Numbered from the stretch's first letter, positions 8,101-15,877 are shown. The stretch is 15,877 nt of DNA from Prevotellaceae bacterium (GCA_031264875.1 JAISDK010000295.1:1-15877); one strand, 5' to 3'. Notes: a model not told the origin generated them from the letters alone. Numbers and translations are program-made.

Positions 8101-8248
8101 GACTTTGGAAATTGAATCGGCAGAAGACTGCAATTATGAAGATTTGCCTGTGGCTTATTTTTCATTACAGGTACAAAGCATGAGCGAAAGCAAAAACTAC
8201 TGGCTCGATTCGGGCGAGTTTGTAAATTTGAGTAATAAACACAGTTAA
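5150..8248 (+). CDS. srfB: SrfB-family actin/Hsp70-fold ATPase
   Basis: This 1032-residue protein is of typical length for the virulence factor SrfB family, named from Salmonella. It carries the three nucleotide-binding signatures of the actin/Hsp70 superfamily. Phosphate-1 is LIVDMGNSRT at 287-296. Phosphate-2 is VDIGAGTTDV at 604-613. The adenosine-type motif is LLSGRPTSL at 793-801. The family-typical IGTWYPF and KSIVAVGAMIGNYA follow, at about 824-830 and 844-857. The first ~280 residues form an extra N-terminal region with no recognised domain. No signal peptide or transmembrane helix is seen, so it should be cytoplasmic. It is the first gene of a tight operon, 11 nt before srfC. No TAnnTTTG promoter was found directly upstream, so transcription may start further upstream. 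The molecular role of SrfB is not settled; ATP-dependent conformational switching is an inference from the fold. Confidence 0.88.
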   Translation: MNLIANSGIQYYAIPLEINLNDNFKMYFHEWLDVDDEQLKLEIVHKFSEDEIWVRKYDLALLGYLIDGKVGCMENGRFRACNWEEIKDDFFSYGNQPVDAAVDAETGETDCFQMTLNRCRWDIFENRWLPLPFFKLQDNGESDFGPTNWCRFKLVPDTNVGNVKKYSLLLTFDTRTKYEQEDFEDEDLNETPVFASVYDRSKNYALCDNEFSLVDFCSKSRNCEWVDEYVLGLFHNVKSIDDLKIRKPKMSYLAQYIYIIRYIQQLKILPEITLFSDKNVAFGDVDLIVDMGNSRTCAILFDEHDFTKVEPLGLQNFSSPLENGRLNRRSDSFDMRIAFREVDFGVSSYRESQQFVFPSMVRLGTEANELIHKAINLNTGVEKITTFSSPKRYLWDSKPQQKEWEFVTLKGETGKLVQIKGISEQLNSDGSLNATGEGGIDKFYSRKALMTLSLLEILAQAKMQINSYEFRHRWGEESKPRKIGRIIITCPTAMSRVEQIALRKCAEDAAIILDRFYAGTYSEDIDEKEERKKIRVTPSVKNLMNIEERKEWIYDEATCAQFVYLFAEITKRYCNNCREYFDFYGKVRKDLNGYSNKSLTIGSVDIGAGTTDVMIAAYKYNDAGQCTLTPSPLFWESFYIAGDDLLKDMIRNLVIEGPYAAIQKQLTKSGKKDITKLILDFFGKDNARQSVTDRQIRSEFNLQVSVPVVSHFLELLNENKVEKATLTFDNIFAGNRPTQRVLDCFEKHFGFKVEALQWNYDRNTVSNIIESTFDALAGKISTVLSYYGCDIVLLSGRPTSLKPLSDLFLKYYAVSPNRLITLNSYRIGTWYPFQNGKGYFKDAKSIVAVGAMIGNYAATRGSIDGFSLNLSELIEKMLPTTEYFAKSENDGPFITPEMNSAIVEVSQLPLRIWTRQLNSPSYPTRPFYTLDFNVCKIEERIQSRLNDDDRRRIKDAVDREIERLRNLSSFKFNIVRENYLEDRETLEIESAEDCNYEDLPVAYFSLQVQSMSESKNYWLDSGEFVNLSNKHS

Positions 8249-8259
8249 AAGACAATACG

Positions 8260-11106
8260 ATGGAACAAAAGATAAATACCCAACTCGAAACAATCGAAAA
8301 ATCCAACAAATGGGTGTTGGAATCGTTGCAGGGCGAAAAACAAAGGTACGCCTACCGCAATCTTGTAAATTTCCGCCGCAAGTTGAACAGGAAAAAATTT
8401 GCTCTGGAAAGCAATCCTGCCGCGGCAATGTACGGCGAAAGTCAAATGGGAAAATCCTATCTTGTAAGTAGTTTACTGTCTAAAAGCGGAAAGCCGTTTA
8501 CCGTAATTGACGGTCGTGGCAACAGTTACGATTTTATCAACAAAATCAATCCTATCGGCAAAGGCACGGAATCAACAAGCCTGGTTACACGCTTTTCTAC
8601 CGGCTACAAATGGAAAAATCCCGCCTTTCCGGTGAAGGCAAAGCTGCTTTCGCCTGCCGATCTGGTACTTGTGCTTTGCGACAGTTACTACAACGATGTA
8701 AAAGCTAAAATCGATATTGCCCTGAAAAGCGATACCGTCAGCGAAAAAGTTGCGGAGCTTTGCAACAGACATGAAAGTGGACAGGCGATGCAAATGCTGC
8801 TGGGCGAAGATGATATACTGGATATTTACGATTATTTCCATTCCAATTTTTCGACCAGGGCAACCAACGTTATCCATTCCGAGTTCTTTGAAAAAATTCC
8901 GTCGCTGATTGCAAAAACAGCTCCGGGTGACTGGAGTGAGATTTTTGCGCTGTTGTGGAACAATAATAAGAAAATCACCGAACTGTTTTCGGAACTGCTT
9001 CGACAGTACGGGAAATTAGACTTTACTGATGTGGTTTACTTGCCGATTGATACCGTCCTGCGCGACAACGGAACGCTTTTGGATGTTGCGCGTCTGCACG
9101 AGATATACGGGAAATACGAAGGTTCGGAACCGAATTACAAAGCTGAAACTCCGGTGATGATTTTGAAAAACGGACAGGAAAAAACCGTCGCCAATTTTTC
9201 AAAGTCTTATCTGTGCGCCCTGACGGCAGAGCTGATTTTCTGTCTGCCGAGCGAGCTGGAAACAGATAAACAGTTTTTGAAAAATACCGATTTGCTGGAT
9301 TTCCCGGGTGCAAGACACCGTTTGGAAACACATGAGGAAGATATTGACGACAAGGTAATTCCGAAAATGCTGTTGCGCGGGAAAGTAGCTTATCTGTTCA
9401 ACAAATATTCCTGTTCCGAAAAAATCAACATCCTTTTGTTCTGCCACAGCGACCGGCAATCGGCACAAAGCGCGATGCCCGAAATGCTGAATAACTGGAT
9501 TGGCGACATGATCGGGAAAACACCCGAAGAACGCAATGCTTTTATAGATAAATCGAAAGCGCCGCCGCTGTTTGTTGTTTCAACGATGTTTAACCTTGAT
9601 TTGCAGTTTGACTTTAACAACGACCGCGAGGGCAACCGTAACTTTCTGGATAACCGTTGGGAACGCCGTTTCCTGAAAGTGCTTGAAAAGGAAATATTCG
9701 GCAGGGAAACTTACAGTTGGATAGACGAATGGACTACTGCCAGACCAAATTTCCAAAATATCTATCTGCTGCGCGATTTCTACTATTCTTCCGAAACAAA
9801 CAGTAAGATTTACGAAGGTTACAATGAAAATAAAATTGAAAAACAGGAGATTATTCCGCCTTCATACGTTGATTTCCGCAAGGATTTGCGACAGTCGTTT
9901 ATCGAATACGATTTTGTGAAGCGACATTTTGAAAATCCTGCTCATTCGTGGGACAGGGCGGCAAGCATTAACGAGGACGGTACGCAGCTGATTATCGACA
10001 AACTGACCCTTGCTGCAAACAATATCAACGATGCCCGTCGCGAAAAGAATATCCGCGAACTCAACGCTATTGCTCTGGACATGCTCAATGAACTGAAAAA
10101 GTATTTCCACGATTCCGATTCGGATGCAATGCTGCAAAAAGCGAAATCTACTGCCGGTAACATTCAGGCTAATCTGGATATTGCGTTCGGACAAAATCCG
10201 TATTTCTTCGGTAAGATGATGAAAGAGCTGATGTTGCCTCAATGTGCTGTTTACAATCTGTATCTCGAAAAAATCCGCAATATCGAACGCCGCGACGTAG
10301 TCAATATGGACAAATACAGCGCTATCCGCATGAATGTTCCCGATCTCGACCCGAATGACAGTTTTGACGTCAATCTGGAACGTTTGCGGAAGCATTACGA
10401 AAAAACGACTGTGGAAGAGTGTCAGGAATATTTCACTTCCGAAGGCATTGATCTGGACGAACTGTTTTACGGCAACAACGAGCGAGTCAAAAACTTTTCG
10501 CAGGTACTGGCAGAAGCGCTGGAAGTATATTGGTTTGAACAGTATATGCCCGAAAACAGGCAAAATCTTTCCAAAGTGTTTTCGGAAACCGGTTTGCAGG
10601 ATATTCAGGACATGCTGCGCGCGCTGTTCAAAAAATTGCAGATAGCAAATCTTATTGCCGAGAGAATCAGGCGTTATGTGGATGGATACCGCAATATCGA
10701 AGATGTGTATGAAATGATTGCCGACATCAGCGCCGAAATTATCAACAGGTTTATCAACAGCGTTGGATTTGACTACCTTAAAGAATCCGATTTTGCCGAT
10801 TTGAAGCAGGCTAACGAGAAAAACGGCTTGAATTTAATTTTGGATCACACCGAGCTGGAGTTTGAGCAAAACAGTCGTAAGGAAGCTGCTGAACTGATTA
10901 CCAAAATGGGTAATCTGCCCGAACTGCTCAATAAGCGGGAATTGTCGCGAGACGCAAAACGATTGCCGAACTATCGCAATTACATTATATGGTACGACTT
11001 GATGAAAGCCGGGTTTATCTCCGTCTGCAACATTCCCAACTATGATGTGCAGGCGAACAACAAACTGAAATTAATTATCGACCGGTGTAAAAACATTCAA
11101 TACTGA
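8260..11106 (+). CDS. srfC: SrfC-family large P-loop GTPase-like protein
   Basis: This 948-residue protein has a Walker A motif GESQMGKS at 59-66. A switch-II-like DLLDFPG lies at 344-350 (D347/G350 in DxPG), and a possible base-recognition strand VVSTMFNLD at 439-447 replaces a classical NKxD. This layout and the pairing with SrfB identify the SrfC family, whose P-loop domain is dynamin/GTPase-like. After about residue 560 the protein is long, helical and charged, with coiled-coil character and no recognised domain. No membrane segment is seen. It starts 11 nt after srfB and stops 5 nt before the protease gene, so stable co-expression is likely. Function is unknown in detail; nucleotide-driven assembly with SrfB is inferred. 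Confidence 0.85.
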   Translation: MEQKINTQLETIEKSNKWVLESLQGEKQRYAYRNLVNFRRKLNRKKFALESNPAAAMYGESQMGKSYLVSSLLSKSGKPFTVIDGRGNSYDFINKINPIGKGTESTSLVTRFSTGYKWKNPAFPVKAKLLSPADLVLVLCDSYYNDVKAKIDIALKSDTVSEKVAELCNRHESGQAMQMLLGEDDILDIYDYFHSNFSTRATNVIHSEFFEKIPSLIAKTAPGDWSEIFALLWNNNKKITELFSELLRQYGKLDFTDVVYLPIDTVLRDNGTLLDVARLHEIYGKYEGSEPNYKAETPVMILKNGQEKTVANFSKSYLCALTAELIFCLPSELETDKQFLKNTDLLDFPGARHRLETHEEDIDDKVIPKMLLRGKVAYLFNKYSCSEKINILLFCHSDRQSAQSAMPEMLNNWIGDMIGKTPEERNAFIDKSKAPPLFVVSTMFNLDLQFDFNNDREGNRNFLDNRWERRFLKVLEKEIFGRETYSWIDEWTTARPNFQNIYLLRDFYYSSETNSKIYEGYNENKIEKQEIIPPSYVDFRKDLRQSFIEYDFVKRHFENPAHSWDRAASINEDGTQLIIDKLTLAANNINDARREKNIRELNAIALDMLNELKKYFHDSDSDAMLQKAKSTAGNIQANLDIAFGQNPYFFGKMMKELMLPQCAVYNLYLEKIRNIERRDVVNMDKYSAIRMNVPDLDPNDSFDVNLERLRKHYEKTTVEECQEYFTSEGIDLDELFYGNNERVKNFSQVLAEALEVYWFEQYMPENRQNLSKVFSETGLQDIQDMLRALFKKLQIANLIAERIRRYVDGYRNIEDVYEMIADISAEIINRFINSVGFDYLKESDFADLKQANEKNGLNLILDHTELEFEQNSRKEAAELITKMGNLPELLNKRELSRDAKRLPNYRNYIIWYDLMKAGFISVCNIPNYDVQANNKLKLIIDRCKNIQY

Positions 11107-11111
11107 CCGTT

Positions 11112-13922
11112 ATGCCAAAAGTACAAGGAAAAGTGAAGCTGTGCAGCTGTGAGAAATACAGCGTTTATTTCAAATCCGTTCAGGGTTTTGGCGCTCATAA
11201 GCTCTTCGACCGTTATGATGCAATTGACAATGTGGTAAACAAGAGAATTGACGAAAAATACCGTCATTTTTTGGCGCAGCCGATTGTCGAAGGCGATTCT
11301 ATTACATGGTTTTCAAAACCATATAATGAAACTCCGCAACAGCTGTCGAAATTGCAGGACAATGAACGCGCAAAATACGAACAGATTAAAAACGACACGC
11401 TTGCTCATTACCGCAGCATTGTCAGTCAGCTCAAGCAGGAAGGCAAAAACAGCGAAGCCGAATGTCTGGGGAATGCCATCAAATTTGTGAACGACGACTT
11501 TGTGTATTGTTTTGACAACAAAACTGTTCTTGGAATTTGGGGTATGCAGTTACGCGAAAATGTAAGAGAACCGCTCGGAATTGCCATGAAAAATCTGTTT
11601 CCCCCAAAAAAGAAAGACATTGTGCCCGCCGATGATAATCCGACAGTCGATACACCCGACATGCCTGATACACCCGACATGCTTGATACGCCTGACATGC
11701 CCGATATGCCTGACATATCTGATACGCCTGTCAATCCGTTTACAGTTCACTTTAATGCAGGCGGCAATGGAAATCTTAACGGAGCTTCGGAACTGTTGAA
11801 GCACGACGGCGAAACTATAACAGCAGGCGAAATACCTGAAATTAAGGCAAACGAGGGCTATGAATTTATTGGCTGGGACAGAAATCCGAATAATTACATC
11901 GTCACGGGCGATACTGAATTTACAGCGCAGTATCGCAAAGTTCCGCCAATCGTTATTCCGCCTTCAAAATTGCCGTGGTGGAAACGTTTCTGGCTTTGGT
12001 TCACCGGAAAAGGATGTTTGAAATGGTTGCTCTGGCTGCTGCTTTTACTGTTGCTTTTGCTGCTGCTCTGCTGGTTACTGCGCGGATGTGCAGGCGACAC
12101 TGCCGCGCCGATTCCGTATCCGATAGACGACAAACCATGGATTAACGACGACCCGCGCACTGGAAACGACGGTGGTATTTACGATCCCGGCAATCCTTAC
12201 AATCCCGTGCCGACGCCGCCCGACTATCGCGATGTGTTGCCGCCAAACCAGGGCGTTATGCCGCCATTCGATACCACCCGGATTATCCGCAAGCCCGACA
12301 ATCCTGCTATTATCGGCAACCGCCTGAATGTGCTGATGGAAAACGAGGACAAATCTATTATGGATCTGGCAAAAGCCTTTAAGGCAAAATATCCCGACGA
12401 CAAGTATAAGGTTGTTTATTACGACGATGTAGTCAAGCGTATGCAAATAGAGCTGCCGGAAGAGGAACGGGTGCAGATGAAGCAGGAAATCCCCGACAAA
12501 TTTGCGCCCGAATACGAACTCTTTGTTTTTGACGAGGCGCTGTTTGAAGAAGGCTACACGCCCAACGACCCCGCTTTCAGCGACCCCGACAAGTCGTGGT
12601 ATTTGAAGGCTATCAATGCGCCGCAGGCTTGGGAGATTACCAAAGGCAGAGGCGACAGCGCCAGTCGGCGACTTACTGTTGCTATTGTAGATAACGGCTT
12701 CAGTTTAAGGCATCCCGAACTGAGCAGCAAGATTGTGATGCCATATAATGTATGGCTGCATTCCAAAGAAATTTTCCCGCAAAGGGTTGATCACGGCACT
12801 CATGTGGCTGGCACGGCGCTGGCAATGATCGACAACGGGCAGGGAATCTGCGGCATTGCGCCCGAATGTGCATTTATGCCCGTTCAGGTGGCAAACAGGC
12901 AGGGATTGATGACTACGACTTCGATTCTCGACGGCGTGCTGTATGCCCTGTATCAGGGCGCTGACGTTATCAATATCTCGCTGGGTACGGCGTTTGCCGG
13001 TACTTTGCCCGACGAGGTGCAGCGCAGTTTGCAGGACAATCATTTCAAGGAGGAGGAACGGCTGTGGAACGAGGTGATGAAGATTTCCAACAGGCACAAG
13101 GCAATCATTGTCATGGCTTCCGGTAACGACAACATGCTCGCCGGAGTTGATCCGATGAATCGCCCGAAGAATTTCATCATTGTGTCCGCGGTGGATAAAA
13201 ACAATCAGGAATACCACAAGGCTGGATTCAGTAATTATGGCGATTATTCCACTGTTTCCGCGCCCGGAGTCGGCATTTACAGTACCGTTGGAAATAACGG
13301 TTATGCTGTGATGGACGGAACAAGCATGGCTGCCCCGATTGTTACGGGCGCTATCGCATTGATGAAAAGTTTGAACGAAGACCTTACCACCGAACAGATT
13401 ATCTGCATACTGCAAACTACGGGCAAGCCTGCCGACGGGAAAATAGGCAATCTGATTCAGATAGACAGGGCGCTGCAAAAAGTACAGTCAGGCGAATTTT
13501 CCGACTGTGACAGCCGTCACGATACGGTTTCAACGGGAGATGTGCAGGTGCTTTTGAACTGGAACAATTACAACGATCTGGATTTAGCTGTCATCGATCC
13601 CGAAGGCAATTCCGTGTGGTACAGAAACAAGCGATCGCCAAGCGGCGGGTTTCTCGAAATCGACATGAATGTATCGCCGAGAGACAGCCGAACTCCTATT
13701 GAAAATATTTTCTGGCAACCGGGTACTGCACCAAACGGCGTTTACGAAGTCTATCTGTGGCATTACCGTCAGCATGAACCCAATATTAACGACACGCCAT
13801 ATAAAATTATGGTGAAATACGGCAAGAAAACCAAAGAATTTACCGGCGTGATAAAGCACGAAGATGGACAGATACTTGTTTGCCGGTTCACTCTTGGCAA
13901 TAAAAAACGAAATAATAATTAA
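11112..13922 (+). CDS. SrfA-like membrane protein fused to an S8 subtilase
   Basis: The architecture of this 936-residue protein, in order, is as follows. Residues 1-170 resemble the N-terminus of SrfA-family proteins (VEGDSITWFSKP near 59-70, FVYCFDNKTVLGIWGM near 135-150); this match is from memory. Residues 179-206 are an Asp-Thr-Pro-Asp-Met repeat linker. Residues 207-277 form an InlB/Flg_new-like repeat domain (GYEFIGWD, FTAQYRK). Residues 303-326 are a Leu-rich transmembrane helix after a basic stretch (WWKRFW, GKGCLK), which predicts N-inside, C-outside. A Pro-rich linker follows. The subtilisin domain has a complete catalytic triad: Asp527 (AIVDNGF), His561 (DHGTHVAGT) and Ser738 (GTSMAAP), with oxyanion Asn672 (ASGNDN). 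Residues ~835-930 form a beta-rich DUF2135/YfaP-like domain (LLNWNNYNDLDLAVIDPEG, PSGGFLEIDMN). The protease therefore most likely faces the periplasm. It starts 5 nt after srfC. Confidence 0.88.
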   Translation: MPKVQGKVKLCSCEKYSVYFKSVQGFGAHKLFDRYDAIDNVVNKRIDEKYRHFLAQPIVEGDSITWFSKPYNETPQQLSKLQDNERAKYEQIKNDTLAHYRSIVSQLKQEGKNSEAECLGNAIKFVNDDFVYCFDNKTVLGIWGMQLRENVREPLGIAMKNLFPPKKKDIVPADDNPTVDTPDMPDTPDMLDTPDMPDMPDISDTPVNPFTVHFNAGGNGNLNGASELLKHDGETITAGEIPEIKANEGYEFIGWDRNPNNYIVTGDTEFTAQYRKVPPIVIPPSKLPWWKRFWLWFTGKGCLKWLLWLLLLLLLLLLLCWLLRGCAGDTAAPIPYPIDDKPWINDDPRTGNDGGIYDPGNPYNPVPTPPDYRDVLPPNQGVMPPFDTTRIIRKPDNPAIIGNRLNVLMENEDKSIMDLAKAFKAKYPDDKYKVVYYDDVVKRMQIELPEEERVQMKQEIPDKFAPEYELFVFDEALFEEGYTPNDPAFSDPDKSWYLKAINAPQAWEITKGRGDSASRRLTVAIVDNGFSLRHPELSSKIVMPYNVWLHSKEIFPQRVDHGTHVAGTALAMIDNGQGICGIAPECAFMPVQVANRQGLMTTTSILDGVLYALYQGADVINISLGTAFAGTLPDEVQRSLQDNHFKEEERLWNEVMKISNRHKAIIVMASGNDNMLAGVDPMNRPKNFIIVSAVDKNNQEYHKAGFSNYGDYSTVSAPGVGIYSTVGNNGYAVMDGTSMAAPIVTGAIALMKSLNEDLTTEQIICILQTTGKPADGKIGNLIQIDRALQKVQSGEFSDCDSRHDTVSTGDVQVLLNWNNYNDLDLAVIDPEGNSVWYRNKRSPSGGFLEIDMNVSPRDSRTPIENIFWQPGTAPNGVYEVYLWHYRQHEPNINDTPYKIMVKYGKKTKEFTGVIKHEDGQILVCRFTLGNKKRNNN
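11647..11735 (+). repeat. Coding minisatellite in the protease linker
   Basis: In-frame imperfect repeats of 9 and 18 bp (GATACACCCGACATGCCT type) encode DTPDMPDTPDMLDTPDMP and further variants. They join the SrfA-like N-terminal domain to the InlB-like domain. Silent and single-base differences between units show the array is not brand new, but its length may vary between strains. Confidence 0.85.
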
Positions 13923-13940
13923 TTAAAATAAATATGTATT

Positions 13941-14864
13941 ATGAACTATTCGAAATTTTCATTAGCAGATTTGCTAACAGTTTTGGGAACACTGGGATTT
14001 GGATTCTTCTGTTTCCTGAGTCTTAATTTCATCTCGCTGGGCGAAACAGTCCCAAGCATAATTTATGCAGTGGCGATAGCCATGATTCTGGGCGGACTTG
14101 CTTTTGGCGCTAAAACGCTCAAAAAAACAAGCCGCAATTTCAAAACCTGTATTATCTGGGAATGGATTTTACTTTTCCTGTTTGCGGCAGTAGCGCTTAT
14201 AGCGATAATTCCGTTCTCGCATTACTTTACCGTTGCGGAACAGAAAAGCGAAATTCAGCAACAGCTTACCGCCAGCATTGAACAGGCTGAAAGGATGTTT
14301 ACCGGTTATGAAGACTATGCAAACAAACGGCTGGGGATTTACCGCGATCGCTTAAACAGTATTGTAGAAGCAAAAAAAACAAATTCTGGTAAATACAACG
14401 ACATCTTTGAAGGCAACAAAGACGACAAAGAGCAAGTTAAAACTAAAATGAATATTTTTAGAAAGCAGCTCTATTCTCCCGATTACGAAGCAATGAGGTT
14501 GAAAGATTCTGTCTGGATTGCTTCCGCAAAGGCAATCATTGCAAACTGGAAACCGATAGGCATTGTCAATGTAATAAAGACAATAGAAAACCGTGTTTCC
14601 TCCCGGAGGGACGAGCTCAGGCAGTTTTCGACCGTCCGTGCACAAGGCGAAGAGGCAAAAGATTTCGAATATTTGTTTACTTTCGATGACGTAACCGGCA
14701 AAATCACGGAACTCGACAGTCCTGCTGCGCTTGCAATTGCTGTTGTGGCAGGATTGTATGCACTGATGCTGCTGTCATATTTTATTACAAAACGCCACCC
14801 CCGCTATCCCGGACTTAAAATGATTTTCGGCACAGCCAAATCCGCAATCAATGAAATTAAATAA
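13941..14864 (+). CDS. Four-helix membrane protein of the srf-like operon
   Basis: No family is recognised for this 307-residue protein. Hydrophobic helices lie at about 10-32, 38-57, 70-92 and 262-284. The basic loop between helices 2 and 3 (KTLKKTSRNFK) and the basic tail (KRHPRYPGLK) predict cytoplasmic N- and C-termini. That puts residues 93-261 in the periplasm, a helical, charged domain with QKSEIQQQLTASIEQAERMF and YEDYANKRLGIYRDRL. It would thus face the same compartment as the subtilase domain of the previous gene, 18 nt upstream, and could be its partner, substrate or regulator. The next gene starts 23 nt downstream. Confidence 0.75.
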   Translation: MNYSKFSLADLLTVLGTLGFGFFCFLSLNFISLGETVPSIIYAVAIAMILGGLAFGAKTLKKTSRNFKTCIIWEWILLFLFAAVALIAIIPFSHYFTVAEQKSEIQQQLTASIEQAERMFTGYEDYANKRLGIYRDRLNSIVEAKKTNSGKYNDIFEGNKDDKEQVKTKMNIFRKQLYSPDYEAMRLKDSVWIASAKAIIANWKPIGIVNVIKTIENRVSSRRDELRQFSTVRAQGEEAKDFEYLFTFDDVTGKITELDSPAALAIAVVAGLYALMLLSYFITKRHPRYPGLKMIFGTAKSAINEIK

Positions 14865-14887
14865 TCACAAAAATATTGAAACAGAAA

Positions 14888-15877
14888 ATGGATAAGCAAA
14901 AAATAATAGCCAATATTAAAGGGCTATCGGGAGGGCGTCGCCTCTCGGCAGAAGAACTCTTTGATGAAATCAGGCATGGAAATATTACTCTTCGAGAACT
15001 GATAGCAACACAGAAATTATCTATGTCCGAACGCAAAGAAATTGAAGTCTTGCAAATACAATTCGACAGGGAAGACAATGATGACTGGGAACGCGCCCGC
15101 AATGGCGACGAGAAGGCTTTGAACGATTACATTAACGGACGTCCTGACGGCAAGCATGTACAGGAGGCAAAGGAGAAAAAAGACGACATGGCTTGGGAAC
15201 GTGTCCGTTATAGTAGTAACGAGATAGCGTTGAGCAATTATATTACCAATAATCCCTGTGGTAAACATGTAGAGGAAGCAAAAGAAAAAATTCGATACAT
15301 GGAAGAGGAACGCCGTCGAGCGCAAGCCGCCAAACAGAGAATTTTGAACAAATTGAAAGAAAATCCCAATTCCTTTACACCCGGCGAGGTAAAAGCATTC
15401 CTGCAATCTACAATAACGGAAAATGATTTGCTGGATTGTGGTATTCCCGATGAGATTTGTCGCAGTATTGACAATGTAAAACGCCCTGATTTACAATTGG
15501 GATCCACGCCAAATTCTATTCCTGGCGATTATACCGAAGTCTATTTTTGGGGTACTCCCGGTTCGGGCAAAACCTGCGCTTTGGCAGCCATATTAAATAC
15601 TGCCGAAAAAGCAGGCTATTTGGATATTGCTATAGGACCGGGATACAAGTACATGCTTAAGCTAAAAAACATATTTCTTAACAAGAGAACAGTTCTCCCC
15701 CGTCCTACACTGGTGGATGATACACAGTATTTACCTTTCGTTCTAAGAAAAGGTAACGATAAACCCCGTTCTGTTTCATTGATAGAATTAAGTGGTGAAA
15801 TTTTTCAGTGTTTCCTTAAAGAGCATATAGGCGAAGAACTTACGGGTAAACATAAAAACACTTTCAATGCTTTGATT
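14888..15877 (+). CDS. P-loop NTPase with tandem W-GKH repeats (3' end outside window)
   Basis: The frame opens at ATG 14888 after ACAGAAA and is still open at the window end, with 330 codons seen. Residues 66-98 and 102-135 are two copies of a helical repeat (WERxR.....ALxxYI...P.GKHVxEAKEK), with Trp67 and Trp103 spaced 36 apart. This pattern is like the W..A...YL..YP.GK..EA repeats seen in some Bacteroidota signalling proteins. A charged segment follows, then a Walker A motif GTPGSGKT at 222-229 within YTEVYFWGTPGSGKTCALAAIL. LVDDTQYLPF and SLIELSGEIF follow, the latter a candidate switch region (IELSG at ~298-302). It has no signal peptide and is presumably cytoplasmic. It is the last visible gene of the srf-like operon. 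The specific GTPase family cannot be decided from this part. Confidence 0.82.
   Translation, partial: MDKQKIIANIKGLSGGRRLSAEELFDEIRHGNITLRELIATQKLSMSERKEIEVLQIQFDREDNDDWERARNGDEKALNDYINGRPDGKHVQEAKEKKDDMAWERVRYSSNEIALSNYITNNPCGKHVEEAKEKIRYMEEERRRAQAAKQRILNKLKENPNSFTPGEVKAFLQSTITENDLLDCGIPDEICRSIDNVKRPDLQLGSTPNSIPGDYTEVYFWGTPGSGKTCALAAILNTAEKAGYLDIAIGPGYKYMLKLKNIFLNKRTVLPRPTLVDDTQYLPFVLRKGNDKPRSVSLIELSGEIFQCFLKEHIGEELTGKHKNTFNALI

Noticed and set aside
9862..10563. 233-codon minus-strand frame
   Set aside because: It is antisense to srfC, with a hydrophobic low-information translation, and arises from the codon usage of the real gene.
12705..13478. 257-codon minus-strand frame
   Set aside because: It lies fully inside the subtilase catalytic domain and has no recognisable features; it is an antisense shadow.

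Overview
The window looks like a chromosomal segment from a member of the Bacteroidota, most likely Bacteroidales. Perfect Bacteroidota-type promoter -7 boxes (TAnnTTTG) precede bioB and an AT-rich leader. The genes recognised (an HU/DUF4469-like protein, a DUF6249-like membrane protein, a short zinc-ribbon/HTH remnant and an AlbA_2 remnant) are of kinds common in that phylum. The genus cannot be told from the sequence alone.

Layout. Positions 1-2130 (minus strand) hold a housekeeping pair, bioB (biotin synthase) then lgt (prolipoprotein diacylglyceryl transferase). They are 39 bp apart, with a promoter in front and a palindromic T-rich stop region behind. A nested palindromic repeat and a lone small membrane protein follow on the minus strand (2181-2669). 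Positions 2670-3960 hold no intact gene. They contain two decayed gene fragments joined to each other (a zinc-ribbon/HTH excisionase-like protein and the first codons of an AlbA_2-type gene), an AT-rich stretch, a promoter-like box and a 62-bp (AG)31 microsatellite. Positions 3963-5149 carry a shortened HU/DUF4469-like protein, a five-unit array of 23-bp hairpin repeats, a DUF805 membrane protein, another palindrome and a 29-codon signal-peptide-like scrap.

The main interest is the tight plus-strand operon from 5150 to the right edge. It runs: SrfB-family actin/Hsp70-fold ATPase (1032 aa); SrfC-family P-loop GTPase (948 aa); a membrane-anchored subtilase (936 aa) whose first ~330 residues resemble SrfA; a four-helix membrane protein with a large predicted periplasmic domain (307 aa); and an incomplete P-loop NTPase with two W...GKHV.EAKEK repeats (cut by the window end). 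The gaps are 11, 5, 18 and 23 nt. Read together, this is an Srf(B-C-A)-like module in which the SrfA-like subunit has gained a periplasmic S8 protease, plus a second NTPase and a membrane partner. A reasonable inference is that three cytoplasmic NTPases or scaffolds are coupled through the inner membrane to a protease in the periplasm, as in a regulated conflict, stress or toxin-like machine. The function of Srf proteins is itself poorly settled, so this is a hypothesis.
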